A stretch of DNA of 44,376 nucleotides from Candidatus Uhrbacteria bacterium GW2011_GWC2_41_11 (GTDB lineage: Bacteria; Patescibacteriota; Patescibacteriia; UBA9934; GWF2-40-263), in contig LCAH01000006.1 of NCBI GenBank assembly GCA_000996355.1, positions 1 through 44,376 on the forward strand, written 5' to 3'. Shown piece by piece: positions 9,402 to 20,039 of the stretch. The notes under the pieces were generated by a model. It saw only the letters and a list, made by a program, of their open reading frames with translations. It ran no database searches and had not been told where the DNA came from. The position numbers were made by a program, and so were the translations under genes. Positions within the stretch are counted from its first letter, which is position 1. The number at the start of each line of letters is the position of its first letter.

Positions 9402-11534
9402 ATGATCATGATATCTATGCTTTCACGGCTATCCTCTGCAAAATTTACCACAGGAAGCATTCTTTTTCTAGCACTTTTTCTTTTAAACATTTTTCAGATA
9501 CGATCCATGGTTCTTGGGGTTATCTTGTTTGGAGTTTGGATTCTTTTTCTGGGAACGAGACTTGGTCAGGCAGTCGCTCCGGAAGAAAAGGGTGTTATTG
9601 GTCGCATCTGCGGAATATGGACTCTTCTTTCTGGAGTCGCTCTTGCCGGGACTTTTGTCTTTTATCTATGGATTTTTTCTGAACCTGTTGCGATTTTTCT
9701 TTCCTTGTTAGCAATGCCGGTTGTCTGGTTTGTTCTCAAACGAGTTCCAAAATCTTCTGTTCATGAAGCCATCCGCGGTAAATATCATCACATACCACCT
9801 GCAGTTTTGGCGGCAATAACCGTCATGATTGCTTGGGTTATCCTTGCTTTTCTCCTCGTCCTTCCTACAGCTACTGAAGAAGCGATTCGTTCTCCTTGGG
9901 AACAAATTCCTTCAGCAGTTTTCTTTGTATTTGCCGGGGCTGCTCTCATTCTTATTTCTCTTCTTTTTCGAGGACGAGAACGAACCCTAACATTATTTCT
10001 CAGTTCTCTTTTCCTCTTTCTCATGATTTCTGTTGTGTTGTTTGTTTATCCGCTCGGATATGGATTTGATCAATTCATTCATCAGGCAACAGAAGAACAT
10101 ATTGCCGCATTTGGCACCATCCAACCAAAACCGTTTTATTATATCGGTCAGTATACACTTGTTCTGTTTCTCCATCATGCCTTTTTTTTCCCGTTAGAAC
10201 TCACAGATCGTTTCCTTCTTCCTGTTCTTGTAGCATTTCTACTTCCTGCAGCATGGTATGCAGCTGCTGTTCATCTCTTTCAGGAAAAACGTCATGCGAT
10301 TGCTTCTTTGCCATGGCTCTTTTTTCTTCCTCTCTCTTCTTTTATTGCAACCACCCCTCAAGGCATGGCAAATCTTTGGATTCTCATGATTATTCTCACG
10401 GCTCTGCCGCGTCTCTTAGGAAAAGAATCTTGGCCACTCTGGCCATCCGTCATTGGAACAGCTGCTACTCTTGCCATTCATCCAATCGCCGGTATTCCTG
10501 CTGCTCTTTTTTTGATTCTCGTGGCTGCAGATTCTAAAAATCCATCCCAACGTTTCCCAACGATCACTCGTCTTTTATTTTGGACAACCGTTGCTGTGGG
10601 TAGTGTGATTCTCCCTCTTTCTTTTTTAGCAAATGCTGCCTGGTCTCACCAAGAAATTTCTTTCAATCTTTCTTCATTTTTTTCTCCTCAATGGTGGCAA
10701 GGACTTCCTCTTCCTGTTCTTTTAGAAAATCGTTTTGCTCCCCTATTAGATGGGGCTTCCTTTTTTCTTCATAACCAGTTCTTACTTCTTTTTCTTGCCG
10801 GTGCTGCCGGATGGTGGTTTGCAGACAAAAATACGCGTTCAAAACTGAAACCATATGCTTTCGTAAGTGGCATGTTGATCACAAACTATTTTCTCATGAA
10901 AACAGTTGTCCAATTTACTTTTCTCATCGACTACGAACGTGGAAACTATGCAGAACGTCTCCTTCCTCTTTCTGTTTTTTTTCTTTCTCCATTTCTCATG
11001 ATTGCAGGAGAAAAAATGATCTCTTTCCTTCGCGAAAAACCATTCATTCTTCGGGTTTCTCTTGCAGGTCTTCTGGCTCTTTGCCTCACGGCTGCCTGGT
11101 ATGGAACCTATCCGCGCCAGGATGCCTATACATCGAGCCATGGGTACAATGTCAGTCGCACGGATCTAGATACGGTTCTTGATATCGAAAAAAATGCGTC
11201 AGGACAAGCCTATATTGTTCTTGCAAACCAAACTGTTTCTGCTGCTGCGGTTCGAGAATGGGGGTTCAAACGATATTATGACGATATTTTTTTCTACCCT
11301 ATTCCAACCGGAGGTGATCTGTATCAAATTTTTCTTTCCATGAATAACGAGCCAGATACAAAAAAAGCAGAAGATGCTATACGTCTCACAGGCGTATCTG
11401 TTTGCTATTTCGTGGTAAACGATTATTGGTGGCAAGCTCCGCGTATTATTGAAACCGCAAAAACGGTTGCAAATGATTGGTGGAGTATGGGAGACGGGAG
11501 TGTATATATTTTCAAATTTGAGATGACGAAATAA
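9402..11534 (+). CDS. large multi-pass membrane protein, possible GT-C type glycosyltransferase
   Basis: More than ten hydrophobic segments and a soluble C-terminal region; start placed at ATG 9402, directly abutting the divergent gene start at 9398. Confidence 0.6.
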   Translation: MIMISMLSRLSSAKFTTGSILFLALFLLNIFQIRSMVLGVILFGVWILFLGTRLGQAVAPEEKGVIGRICGIWTLLSGVALAGTFVFYLWIFSEPVAIFLSLLAMPVVWFVLKRVPKSSVHEAIRGKYHHIPPAVLAAITVMIAWVILAFLLVLPTATEEAIRSPWEQIPSAVFFVFAGAALILISLLFRGRERTLTLFLSSLFLFLMISVVLFVYPLGYGFDQFIHQATEEHIAAFGTIQPKPFYYIGQYTLVLFLHHAFFFPLELTDRFLLPVLVAFLLPAAWYAAAVHLFQEKRHAIASLPWLFFLPLSSFIATTPQGMANLWILMIILTALPRLLGKESWPLWPSVIGTAATLAIHPIAGIPAALFLILVAADSKNPSQRFPTITRLLFWTTVAVGSVILPLSFLANAAWSHQEISFNLSSFFSPQWWQGLPLPVLLENRFAPLLDGASFFLHNQFLLLFLAGAAGWWFADKNTRSKLKPYAFVSGMLITNYFLMKTVVQFTFLIDYERGNYAERLLPLSVFFLSPFLMIAGEKMISFLREKPFILRVSLAGLLALCLTAAWYGTYPRQDAYTSSHGYNVSRTDLDTVLDIEKNASGQAYIVLANQTVSAAAVREWGFKRYYDDIFFYPIPTGGDLYQIFLSMNNEPDTKKAEDAIRLTGVSVCYFVVNDYWWQAPRIIETAKTVANDWWSMGDGSVYIFKFEMTK

Positions 11535-11572
11535 TTATTCCTTGATACAACCATTTTATCTTTTTTAATGAA

Positions 11573-12781
11573 TCATGAATTGGACACAAGTTCATGCATG
11601 ATTTCCTCCAGACGATCAAGATATCGTTCAATGGAATAATCAGACACTGATGCCCGAATTTTGCTTGTTCTCGCCCAAAATTGATCAACTTGATCACCAA
11701 ATTTCTGAATCGCTTGAACCAACGCCTTTGGATCTGCCGGACGAACAAGAAGTCCATTCTCTCCATGATGGATCAATTCTCCGACACCACCAATATCTGA
11801 AGCAATCACCGGAACGCCTGCTTGTAAACTTTCATAAATAATCGTCGGTGAATTTTCATAACATAATGAAGGAACCACGACTGCATCCATAATTCTCAAC
11901 AAATGTTGGAGCGGTTCTTCAGAAACAAATCCATGATAAGTAATCCGCGCATCGCTATGCGAACGTTCAGCGATAAAAGAAGCAAGAGTCCCTTCCCCGG
12001 CAAAATGAAGTTCAATCGGAAGAGAAACATTATCCAATACACTCACCAATTCGAGAACTCCTTTGTGTTTTTCCAATTGTCCGGCAAATAAAAGACGAAT
12101 TGGTCCGGAAAGTCGTGATTGTCGAATCGCCGCCCGAGATGTTGGAGCCGGATTTGGAATAACTTGTATATCCGAATCGTGAAAAAATCCTCGTGCATGA
12201 TAAAAATCAGCCAAAAAACGCGAAGGAGAAATCACCACATTCGGTTGTCCAAATGCATGACGCACGGTGCGTTCATACCAAGAACGCAGTACTTGTTCCC
12301 ATGGAGGAAGATCTTGATCGTAAAATAATAACCCGCTTGGAACAGACAGTTGGACGTCATGGATCGTGTGAATCCATGGAATTTGAAGACGCTGCACAGC
12401 CTGAGGAATACGCAAACTGATTCCTTTCAAATTATGAGTCAAAACAATGTCCGGTCGCTCTTGAGTAAGAACGATCTCCACTGCACGTTCGGCTGAACGA
12501 GAATACAAATCAATCAAATGCCAAAAGGCACGTATAGGATAAGGAAAACGAAAATCATCCAAAATATAATACAAATTTTTTGGATAAAAACGATAGATAC
12601 GCTCAACATTTACCTCGCGTAGACGCGGATACAAAGAAGCGCGCCCATCAAAAGGCATGGTCGAGATCACACAAATATCATGTCCTCGCGTATGGAGTTC
12701 TTGGGCAATGCGTTGAGCAACTCGTTCCGCTCCCCCGCGGCTCATCGGCGGATATAAATTTGAAATCAAAGCAATTTTCAT
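11573..12781 (-). CDS. glycosyltransferase family 4
   Basis: MKIALISNLYPPMSRGGAERVAQRIAQELHTRGHD and VVPSLCYENSPTIIYESLQAGVPVIASDIGGVGELI. Confidence 0.9.
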   Translation of the reverse strand: MKIALISNLYPPMSRGGAERVAQRIAQELHTRGHDICVISTMPFDGRASLYPRLREVNVERIYRFYPKNLYYILDDFRFPYPIRAFWHLIDLYSRSAERAVEIVLTQERPDIVLTHNLKGISLRIPQAVQRLQIPWIHTIHDVQLSVPSGLLFYDQDLPPWEQVLRSWYERTVRHAFGQPNVVISPSRFLADFYHARGFFHDSDIQVIPNPAPTSRAAIRQSRLSGPIRLLFAGQLEKHKGVLELVSVLDNVSLPIELHFAGEGTLASFIAERSHSDARITYHGFVSEEPLQHLLRIMDAVVVPSLCYENSPTIIYESLQAGVPVIASDIGGVGELIHHGENGLLVRPADPKALVQAIQKFGDQVDQFWARTSKIRASVSDYSIERYLDRLEEIMHELVSNS

Positions 12782-13920
12782 ATGATACGTTCGTGAGTCA
12801 ATTCCCGATATATTCCCTCCAACCGATCCATCAAAAACTCCCATTCATATAATTTTTCTACTCTCTGACGAGCAGCTTTTCCCATTGTGTCACAACGAAT
12901 CGGATCACGCATCAATTCTAAAATCACCGCACGCAAAGCAACAGGATCGTCAGGCGGAACAAGTCGACCTGTTTCCCCATCGGCTACGATTTCCCGAACT
13001 CCAGGAAGATCAGAAGCAATCGTAGGAATACCACTTGATCCAGCCTCAAGCGCAACTAAACCAAACGCCTCGGAACGATCAATAGAAGGAAAAATATGAA
13101 AATCCGCTGCACGCAGCCAGTCAGCCTTCTCCTCTTCCGAAGCATGACCAAAAAATCGCACACGATTTTTACAACCTGCATCCAACGCTTGTTGTTCAAA
13201 CATTTGGCGTAAATCTCCATCTCCAATCACCACACACTGCCACGACTCCTTTTGCATGCCCGTTAGTGCTTTCAAGAGAACAGAAATCCCTTTGAAATAA
13301 TGCGGACGATCAAGCCCGCCAATAAAAAGAAAGAGAGGAATATGTTCAGAAACTCCAAAACGACGACGCATAGCTCTTTTATCGCCGGGATGGAAAAACT
13401 GCGTATCCACCCCAAATGGAAGAATGCGCCCTTTTGCCATAGCAGAAGGGATGGTTGCTAATGCACTTGTTTCCATATAACTTTTTGAACTCACAAGAAT
13501 ACAATCAACCCGTTCAACAATCCAAGGAAAAAGCACGCGTCGATGCGCATCAAAGAGAAGATGTTTCAGTCCCTTTCCAACCCAATCCATGTGATACGTC
13601 ATCACAAGCGGCTGATTTGGACGTACCGCTTTGCGTACAATGATCGGTTCTGCCCCTCCAAAAAAAGGATAATGCAGATGAACAACATCAAATCCAGACA
13701 AACGAAAAAATAAGGATGGCATCACTCCCGCATTCCCCCAATGTACAGGCGAAGGAATACGGTGTACATACGGCGGGTCATCCAATCCTTTTTGATAACG
13801 TGGAGTAAACACGTGAACATGATGTCCCCGCGCACGTAAATATTCTGTGTAGGCAAAAGCCACAGTTCCCATGCCGCCGTGATAGGGAGGATATGTACAG
13901 ACAACTTGCGCAATTTTCAT
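12778..13920 (-). CDS. glycosyltransferase family 4
   Basis: MKIAQVVCTYPPYHGGMGTVAFAYTEYLRARGHHVHV and FPSIDRSEAFGLVALEAGSSGIPTIASDLPGVREIV. Confidence 0.92.
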   Translation of the reverse strand: MKIAQVVCTYPPYHGGMGTVAFAYTEYLRARGHHVHVFTPRYQKGLDDPPYVHRIPSPVHWGNAGVMPSLFFRLSGFDVVHLHYPFFGGAEPIIVRKAVRPNQPLVMTYHMDWVGKGLKHLLFDAHRRVLFPWIVERVDCILVSSKSYMETSALATIPSAMAKGRILPFGVDTQFFHPGDKRAMRRRFGVSEHIPLFLFIGGLDRPHYFKGISVLLKALTGMQKESWQCVVIGDGDLRQMFEQQALDAGCKNRVRFFGHASEEEKADWLRAADFHIFPSIDRSEAFGLVALEAGSSGIPTIASDLPGVREIVADGETGRLVPPDDPVALRAVILELMRDPIRCDTMGKAARQRVEKLYEWEFLMDRLEGIYRELTHERII

Positions 13921-13924
13921 ACAA

Positions 13925-15007
13925 TCACCATCGAATCAAAAAGAAAAATATACGCCAAATTCCGGTCATGAGAGGATTTCCAATCTGTTCCACAAAGACA
14001 TTTCTCATATCCTGATGTTCAATCTTTGCGGTAAAAAGCGAAAGCATTTTACGATCCGATACCCCTTGACGCAAGACATGTGATGCGTAGCGTTTCTCCA
14101 CAACATATCGCCAGATCGAGCGTTGCAGGAATGAACCATACACCTTTTTCTTCTCTTTCCACCACCCTCCTTTGATGGCAAAAACAAGAAGGGCACATTC
14201 AACTCCCAACCACAATGGAAACAAAAGAACGAGCGTTGAAAGTCGTAAATGGGATGCGTGGACAAGAATGCGATTTCGTTCCATCCAAAAAAATTTCTGA
14301 ATGCTTCGTCGAAATTCATACTGATGATAAACGATCGACGAAACAGATAAAACATTTCGATATCCGGCCAAACGAATACGCCATCCAAGCTCAAGGTCTT
14401 CGTGATACAAAAAAAGAAACGGATCTAACAATCCAACCTTACGTAAAACAGAAGCGCGATACAAAACCGCAGCCCCACTCGCATACGCAATTTCCTCTCC
14501 ATCTCGGATAGAAACGTCTCCAAGACATTTTCCATTGTCTCGTACAAATCCAAACCCAAGAAAATGAACCATTCCTCCGGTTGAATTGATCACCTCTGGT
14601 TTTTTCCAAAGCAACATCAAGGATTGAACCGACCCAATTCGATCGTCAGATTCAGCCATCTTTACTGCTTCACGAAGAACATCTGAATGAAATTTTGCAT
14701 CGTTATTTTCGAGATATACATAATCAACCCCGTGTTCCAACGCAAGGCGGATTCCCGTATTATTCCCTTCTGCAAAACCCGTATTTGTTTCATTGACAAT
14801 CAAGGTAACTTTTGGCAAAAAACTTTCCGATTTAGGCAATACCTTTTCGCGTATCAAATCAGCACTTCCATCGCCAATGGGATTATCAACAATAATCAAT
14901 TCCCAACGGTCACGCGGATAATCGACCTGTTCCCAACAGGATAAAACTTCATCCAAAAAAGGACGCACTCCATACGATAAATACACAACAGCGACTTTAG
15001 GTGTCAT
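13925..15007 (-). CDS. glycosyltransferase family 2 (rhamnosyltransferase-like)
   Basis: VAVVYLSYGVRPFLDEVLSCWEQ...IIVDNPIGDGS...NTGFAEGNNTGI...VYLENND. Confidence 0.9.
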   Translation of the reverse strand: MTPKVAVVYLSYGVRPFLDEVLSCWEQVDYPRDRWELIIVDNPIGDGSADLIREKVLPKSESFLPKVTLIVNETNTGFAEGNNTGIRLALEHGVDYVYLENNDAKFHSDVLREAVKMAESDDRIGSVQSLMLLWKKPEVINSTGGMVHFLGFGFVRDNGKCLGDVSIRDGEEIAYASGAAVLYRASVLRKVGLLDPFLFLYHEDLELGWRIRLAGYRNVLSVSSIVYHQYEFRRSIQKFFWMERNRILVHASHLRLSTLVLLFPLWLGVECALLVFAIKGGWWKEKKKVYGSFLQRSIWRYVVEKRYASHVLRQGVSDRKMLSLFTAKIEHQDMRNVFVEQIGNPLMTGIWRIFFFLIRW

Positions 15008-15345
15008 AAATCCTTCTCCGGTTGAGATTTCGTTTTTGTAAGAGCTTCATTTATTTTTGTGAGAGACTCTTCCATTTTTTCCAATTTAAGCCGCAGACGA
15101 AAAATAAAATAAAATAAAATAGCGATGGCTAAATACACTGCAACCTGAATCGCAGAAACAGAAAATCCTAGAGAGGCCACAAATCGATCAAGAGGCTTAA
15201 GAAGCAAAACCAAAATCAATGTCCCGAACCAAAAAACAAGCCAAAAAATAAATTCAGCTGAAGAAACAGCTCCTTTTCTTTTTTGCCAATACAATTTCAT
15301 CAGAAAAAAACAGATCATGACGACCGCAACCAATATTTGTGCCAT
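15004..15345 (-). CDS. DUF2304 domain membrane protein
   Basis: Three TM segments with the SSAEFIFWLVFWFGTLILVLL core; lies between GT2 genes, a usual DUF2304 context. Confidence 0.75.
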   Translation of the reverse strand: MAQILVAVVMICFFLMKLYWQKRKGAVSSAEFIFWLVFWFGTLILVLLLKPLDRFVASLGFSVSAIQVAVYLAIAILFYFIFRLRLKLEKMEESLTKINEALTKTKSQPEKDL

Positions 15346-15348
15346 ATC

Positions 15349-16017
15349 TTAACCCAACCTCTTCAAAAAGAGATCTTTTAAAATTTTCAATCCTCCAAAA
15401 AAACCTTGACCAAATTCATGATAGATAACCGTAATAGGAACTTCCTGAATACGCCAATGTCCGCGAACCATCAGCGCTAATAGTTCAGAAGCATGCGCCA
15501 TGCGATCCTGACGCCAATATAATTGATGCCCGACAGAAGCAGTAAACGCGCGAAATCCAGACTGTGGATCAGACAACCGCACCCCAAATAACAAATCATT
15601 TATTATACGTGCAAGCGGCATAAGCAAAAAACGCTTTCCCAACGGCACGTTGGTTGTACGATCTAAAAATCGTGAACCTAAGACAATATCTGCGGTTCCA
15701 TGCGTGATTGGTTGAATCACTCGAGCAACATCTTCAACGCGAAATTGACCATCTGCATCAAAATGAACCACGATGTCTGCTCCATGTTTTAAAGACCAAT
15801 TCGTTCCGGTCCTCAAAGCGGCTCCTTGTCCACGATTGATGACATGACATAAAACATGTGCTCCTGCTTTTGATGCGAGTTCAACTGTTCTATCTTTAGA
15901 ACAGTCGTCCACAACAAGGACGTCATATCCAGCACGGATTATTTCCTGAACCACTTTGAAAATCCAGCGTTCTTCATTGTAAGCAGGGACAATAACGCTG
16001 ACTTTCATATTACCCAA
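15349..16017 (-). CDS. glycosyltransferase family 2 (DPM1/polyprenol-phosphate sugar transferase-like)
   Basis: VSVIVPAYNEERWIFKVVQEIIRAGYDVLVVDDCSKDRT...VHFDADGQ. Confidence 0.92.
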   Translation of the reverse strand: MGNMKVSVIVPAYNEERWIFKVVQEIIRAGYDVLVVDDCSKDRTVELASKAGAHVLCHVINRGQGAALRTGTNWSLKHGADIVVHFDADGQFRVEDVARVIQPITHGTADIVLGSRFLDRTTNVPLGKRFLLMPLARIINDLLFGVRLSDPQSGFRAFTASVGHQLYWRQDRMAHASELLALMVRGHWRIQEVPITVIYHEFGQGFFGGLKILKDLFLKRLG

Positions 16018-17026
16018 GGGTCGTCAACAACATTTTATTCGCTCGGATGTAGTCAATGGTTTTTTGAAGACCGTCTTCTAATCGAGTAAGGGGAAGCCAT
16101 CCGAGTTCTTTTGCTTTTCCAATATCCGGCAAACCAGATTCTTTCAAATATGGCATAGAATCGTCAAATACAACTTTGGAACTCGATCCAATAATATCAA
16201 TAATCATTTGTGCCACATCGAGAAGTCTAACATCGATATCGCTTCCAAGATTGACTGGTCCGATATTGGCAGGTGCCTGCATCAAGCGCATCATACCATC
16301 CACTATGTCATCAATATAACAAAGGGAGGACTTAAATGATTCATTTCCATAAATCACTACATCCTTTCCATCCAAGGCATTCAAAATAAAATCCGGAATC
16401 AAATGCCCTTGAAACAACTGCATACGCGGACCATATGTCCGAAAAATTCGAGCAATCTTTACATCAATTCCATGAACTTGTCGATATGTTTCAAACATCG
16501 TTTCCGAAAATCGGCGTCCTTCATCATAACAAGCTCGCGGAGTGAGATGCTCCACAATTCCCTCTTCGTCTTCCTGAAAAAATTTGCGGTCCTGCCTGCG
16601 GGAACCATAGATAGATGAACTGGAAGACAAAAAAACCTTTGACCGATATTTCACAGCTGTTTCAAGAACGTGATAATTTCCGATCGAATTCGCGAGAAGG
16701 GTCTGAATTTTAAACTGCTCGAACTGTTTGATAGAAGTCGGACAGGCAAGATGATAAATTTCCTGAATTCCCTGAAATGGAATCTTAAAAGCTGCAAGCT
16801 CTTGAAAACTTTCTAATGGAAACGGTTGATTAACATCAAGACGGAGAAATTGAAAATTTGGATGCGAAAGTAACCCTTCGATGTTCCGTACATGTGACGT
16901 CGCAAAATTATCAAGACAAATCACACGCGCATCATCACGTAAAAGGCGTTCACACAAATAGGAACCGATAAAACCTGCGCCGCCTGTCACAAGAACATTT
17001 TTTCTTTCAAATCCTTGGTCTGACAT
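16010..17026 (-). CDS. NAD-dependent epimerase/dehydratase, UDP-glucuronate decarboxylase (UXS)-like
   Basis: NVLVTGGAGFIGSYLCERLL, ACYDEGRRFSE, ARIFRTYGPRM. Confidence 0.88.
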   Translation of the reverse strand: MSDQGFERKNVLVTGGAGFIGSYLCERLLRDDARVICLDNFATSHVRNIEGLLSHPNFQFLRLDVNQPFPLESFQELAAFKIPFQGIQEIYHLACPTSIKQFEQFKIQTLLANSIGNYHVLETAVKYRSKVFLSSSSSIYGSRRQDRKFFQEDEEGIVEHLTPRACYDEGRRFSETMFETYRQVHGIDVKIARIFRTYGPRMQLFQGHLIPDFILNALDGKDVVIYGNESFKSSLCYIDDIVDGMMRLMQAPANIGPVNLGSDIDVRLLDVAQMIIDIIGSSSKVVFDDSMPYLKESGLPDIGKAKELGWLPLTRLEDGLQKTIDYIRANKMLLTTLG

Positions 17027-17095
17027 AGAAACAAAACATCAAATAAATACTATTTTAGTATAACAGAAATCTTTCTTTAAACAGAACATTTTCCT

Positions 17096-19159
17096 TCACC
17101 AAGCTGCGACATTTAACCCATATCGATCCTTTTCATCAAAAGCAAAAAAACTTCCAAGGACCCGTCCTGAACGGTCAAACATCCGAACTTGCGGTCCGCC
17201 TCCTGGTCCTGCTCCTGTATAAATTTCCGCTGTGCCATCACGATCAAGATCTGCGACTTGAACGCGTACTCCCCCTCGAAATGTTTCATCAAAAGCAAAG
17301 AACGATCCAATAACGGTTCCATCTGCAGTAAATATTCGCACCTGCGGACCTCCTCCATTATCTGTTCCTGTGACAATCTCATCTTTTCCATCTCCATTTA
17401 GGTCTCCTGCGGACACAAAAATACCACGGTCATACGTCGAAGCATAAGCTTCGAATTCCGCTAAAAACGTCCCATCTGCACGAAATGCTCGCACAAACGG
17501 TTTTCCCCCAGAACCCAACGTAGCAAGAATCTCGTCTTTTCCATCCCCATCAAGATCCCCAGAAGCAATACGCACGCTTTTGCTCGTATGATCAAACGGA
17601 TAAAAAGAAAATAATTGTTTTCCAGATGAATCAAAAATACGAACTTCTCCCTCTCCTCCTTCATCCTGAGCTGTCAAAATTTCATCTAGATCATTGCCGT
17701 CAAAATCACCAGAGGACACAAAAATTCCAAAATGGTCATCTGATCCATACGCAAAAAACTGATTTCGTACCGTTTCATTTTTTTCAAAAATGCGCACCTG
17801 CGGTCCGCCTCCTGGTCCTGCTCCTGTGATAAATTCCTCTTGTCCATCTCCATCCAGATCCCCGGAAGCAAGACGTACTCCGCCTCTAAATTCAGACGCA
17901 TATGCCAAAAAGGTTCCAAACGAATTTCCATGACGATCGAATAATACAACTCGCGGTTCTCCTCCAGATGCTTCTGCGACTGCAAGGGAAAAATTTGGAG
18001 ATGAAACCGTCGAAGTTTGTAAAACCGCTGGAGCAAAACTTTTTGCCACGTTTAAGGCATTCATGATATTTAATCGCCCAGATCCAAGCTGTCCTGCGGA
18101 AGGACTATTTCGTTCCATGGTTGGATCGACAGATAATTGCAAAACCGTTCGAATTTGATCTGGTGAAAGTGTTGGGTAAGCCGCTTTTAATAAAGCAGCC
18201 GCACCGGCAACCATCGGAGCTGCGATGGATGTTCCAGACCAATATCCTCCATATAAATCCATTGTCTCTGGTGTAAGTCCGTCTTGATACATGGTTCCGA
18301 TAACATCGACTCCTGGAGCGGCTAAATCTGTGCAGTACGATCCATAATTCGAAAATGATGCTTTTCGATCTTCTTCGTCTGTGGCTGCAACTCCGATCAC
18401 TACATCAACCCCTTCTTTTGTCACAAAACACGCAGGATAAATAGGCTGTTCATTTAAATTTACCCCTCCATTTTCGTCATTTCCAACCGCTGCCACAACT
18501 GTCACTCCTTGCTCGTATGCATCTTGAACCGCTTGTAAAAAATCTTCATCAACCTCAAAACCGGTAAAACTCAAATTAATGACATCCGCTCCATTTTTTA
18601 CCGCATACTCAATGGCACGACGTGCTTTTGATGAGTCTCCAGAACCGATATTATTCAAAATACGCACAGACATGATCCGTACATGCCAATTAATACCAGC
18701 AATTCCTTCTCCATTATCTGTCACCGCTCCGATAATTCCAGCAATAACTGTTCCATGAGAAATTGCCCCTTGATCAAGCTGATCTACAGCGGAAATCGTT
18801 GGCTCAGGGGTCGCATCTCCATCCACAAAATCCCATCCGTGTATGTCATCAATAAATCCATTTCCATCATTATCTCGACCATCATTTGGAATTTCTCCAG
18901 GATTGATCCAAACATGGTTGGAAAGATCCGGGTGATCCAAATCTAGACCTGTATCAAGCACCGCGACGATCACTTCAGGAGATCCAGATGTCGTATCCCA
19001 GGCATCAAATGCATGAATAGTCCCTAAATACCATTGTTCATCTAATAATGAATCATTCGGCATTTTGGCAAACATGGTTCCTGGAATAAAAAACAAAATT
19101 GTAACCACGAAAAAATAAAAAGAATGTCTCTTTTTATTTTTTGACGTAAAAGAATTCAT
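17096..19159 (-). CDS. secreted S8 (subtilisin-like) serine protease with C-terminal FG-GAP/VCBS-type repeats
   Basis: Signal-like N-terminus; catalytic triad VLDTGLDLDHPDL / SHGTVIAGI / GTSIAAPMVAGAA; repeats such as GDLNGDGKDEIVTGTDNGGGPQVRIF. Confidence 0.95.
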   Translation of the reverse strand: MNSFTSKNKKRHSFYFFVVTILFFIPGTMFAKMPNDSLLDEQWYLGTIHAFDAWDTTSGSPEVIVAVLDTGLDLDHPDLSNHVWINPGEIPNDGRDNDGNGFIDDIHGWDFVDGDATPEPTISAVDQLDQGAISHGTVIAGIIGAVTDNGEGIAGINWHVRIMSVRILNNIGSGDSSKARRAIEYAVKNGADVINLSFTGFEVDEDFLQAVQDAYEQGVTVVAAVGNDENGGVNLNEQPIYPACFVTKEGVDVVIGVAATDEEDRKASFSNYGSYCTDLAAPGVDVIGTMYQDGLTPETMDLYGGYWSGTSIAAPMVAGAAALLKAAYPTLSPDQIRTVLQLSVDPTMERNSPSAGQLGSGRLNIMNALNVAKSFAPAVLQTSTVSSPNFSLAVAEASGGEPRVVLFDRHGNSFGTFLAYASEFRGGVRLASGDLDGDGQEEFITGAGPGGGPQVRIFEKNETVRNQFFAYGSDDHFGIFVSSGDFDGNDLDEILTAQDEGGEGEVRIFDSSGKQLFSFYPFDHTSKSVRIASGDLDGDGKDEILATLGSGGKPFVRAFRADGTFLAEFEAYASTYDRGIFVSAGDLNGDGKDEIVTGTDNGGGPQVRIFTADGTVIGSFFAFDETFRGGVRVQVADLDRDGTAEIYTGAGPGGGPQVRMFDRSGRVLGSFFAFDEKDRYGLNVAAW

Positions 19160-19184
19160 AAAAAATATCGAACCTAAAACAAAA

Positions 19185-19206
19185 AGAATCTAAACATGCA
19201 GATTCT
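19185..19206 (-). terminator. possible intrinsic terminator of the TPR gene
   Basis: AGAATC stem / GATTCT, followed on the minus strand by TTTTTG. Confidence 0.45.
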
Positions 19207-19226
19207 ATTGTATCAAATTCGAATCA

Positions 19227-19949
19227 TCACGACTTTTGCAAATTTTGTTCAGAAGAAAGCGCTTTACGTGCCTCTTGAATCAAAAGATCGATCGTTTGAT
19301 CATTTGAATCCAATTGTTTAGCAACCTGGTAATGAGAAATCGCTTCTTGATACAATCCCTGATCCGCATACCACTTTCCAAGACGAACAAGAAGTCCTGG
19401 AGTTTGACCAAGCGTTGCGATAGCTTCTTCAAGAAGTGGACCAATTTCAGAACGACGTGAGGAAAAACGTGTATCCAATAAATCAGCAAGTTTGATATAC
19501 GTTACCTCATAAGCTGAAATAGATACGGCTTTCCGCCAACTTTCTTCTGCCCCAACATCATCTCCCATTTCTAAAAGGGTTTGCCCTAAATTTTCCAACG
19601 CTGGTGCATCTTGTGGATGATCAGACAAAATGCGTTCGTACCACTCTTTCGCTCCGGCAAGATCACCGTACGCATATTTCAAATTACCCAACTCAAGCAT
19701 CTTACCAATATCCTGTGCAATTTCACTATCTGTCTGCATGGAAGATTCAAGCGTTTGAATCTCTGAAATGAGTTTAGCTTTACCTGTCTCATCCAATCCG
19801 CGTTCAACAAAAAGAATAAGAGAAGAGGAAAGGAGACGTGGTGTTTGTTTACGTATGTAATCCTGATACCAAAAAAAACCGACAACAAGAACAATAAGAA
19901 GAGCTAATCCAAATAACCAAATACGAAAGAAAAAAGATTTTTTATCCAT
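19227..19949 (-). CDS. membrane-anchored TPR protein
   Basis: N-terminal TM (FRIWLFGLALLIVLVVGFFWY) then TPR-like ALENLGQTLLEMGDDVGAEESWRKAV and LGKWYADQGLYQEAISHYQVAKQLD; start at MDKKSFFFRIW. Confidence 0.75.
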   Translation of the reverse strand: MDKKSFFFRIWLFGLALLIVLVVGFFWYQDYIRKQTPRLLSSSLILFVERGLDETGKAKLISEIQTLESSMQTDSEIAQDIGKMLELGNLKYAYGDLAGAKEWYERILSDHPQDAPALENLGQTLLEMGDDVGAEESWRKAVSISAYEVTYIKLADLLDTRFSSRRSEIGPLLEEAIATLGQTPGLLVRLGKWYADQGLYQEAISHYQVAKQLDSNDQTIDLLIQEARKALSSEQNLQKS

Positions 19950-20013
19950 AAAATATACATGGATTGTAACGAAAAGCCTTGAATTCAGCAAGTTTAAACA
20001 AATGTTAGATACC

Positions 20014-20039
20014 AAAAACCCCGCCAAAGCGGGGTTTTT
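20014..20039. terminator. bidirectional intrinsic terminator downstream of the S-layer-like gene
   Basis: AAAAACCCCGC-CAAA-GCGGGGTTTTT perfect stem with T tracts on both strands. Confidence 0.9.
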
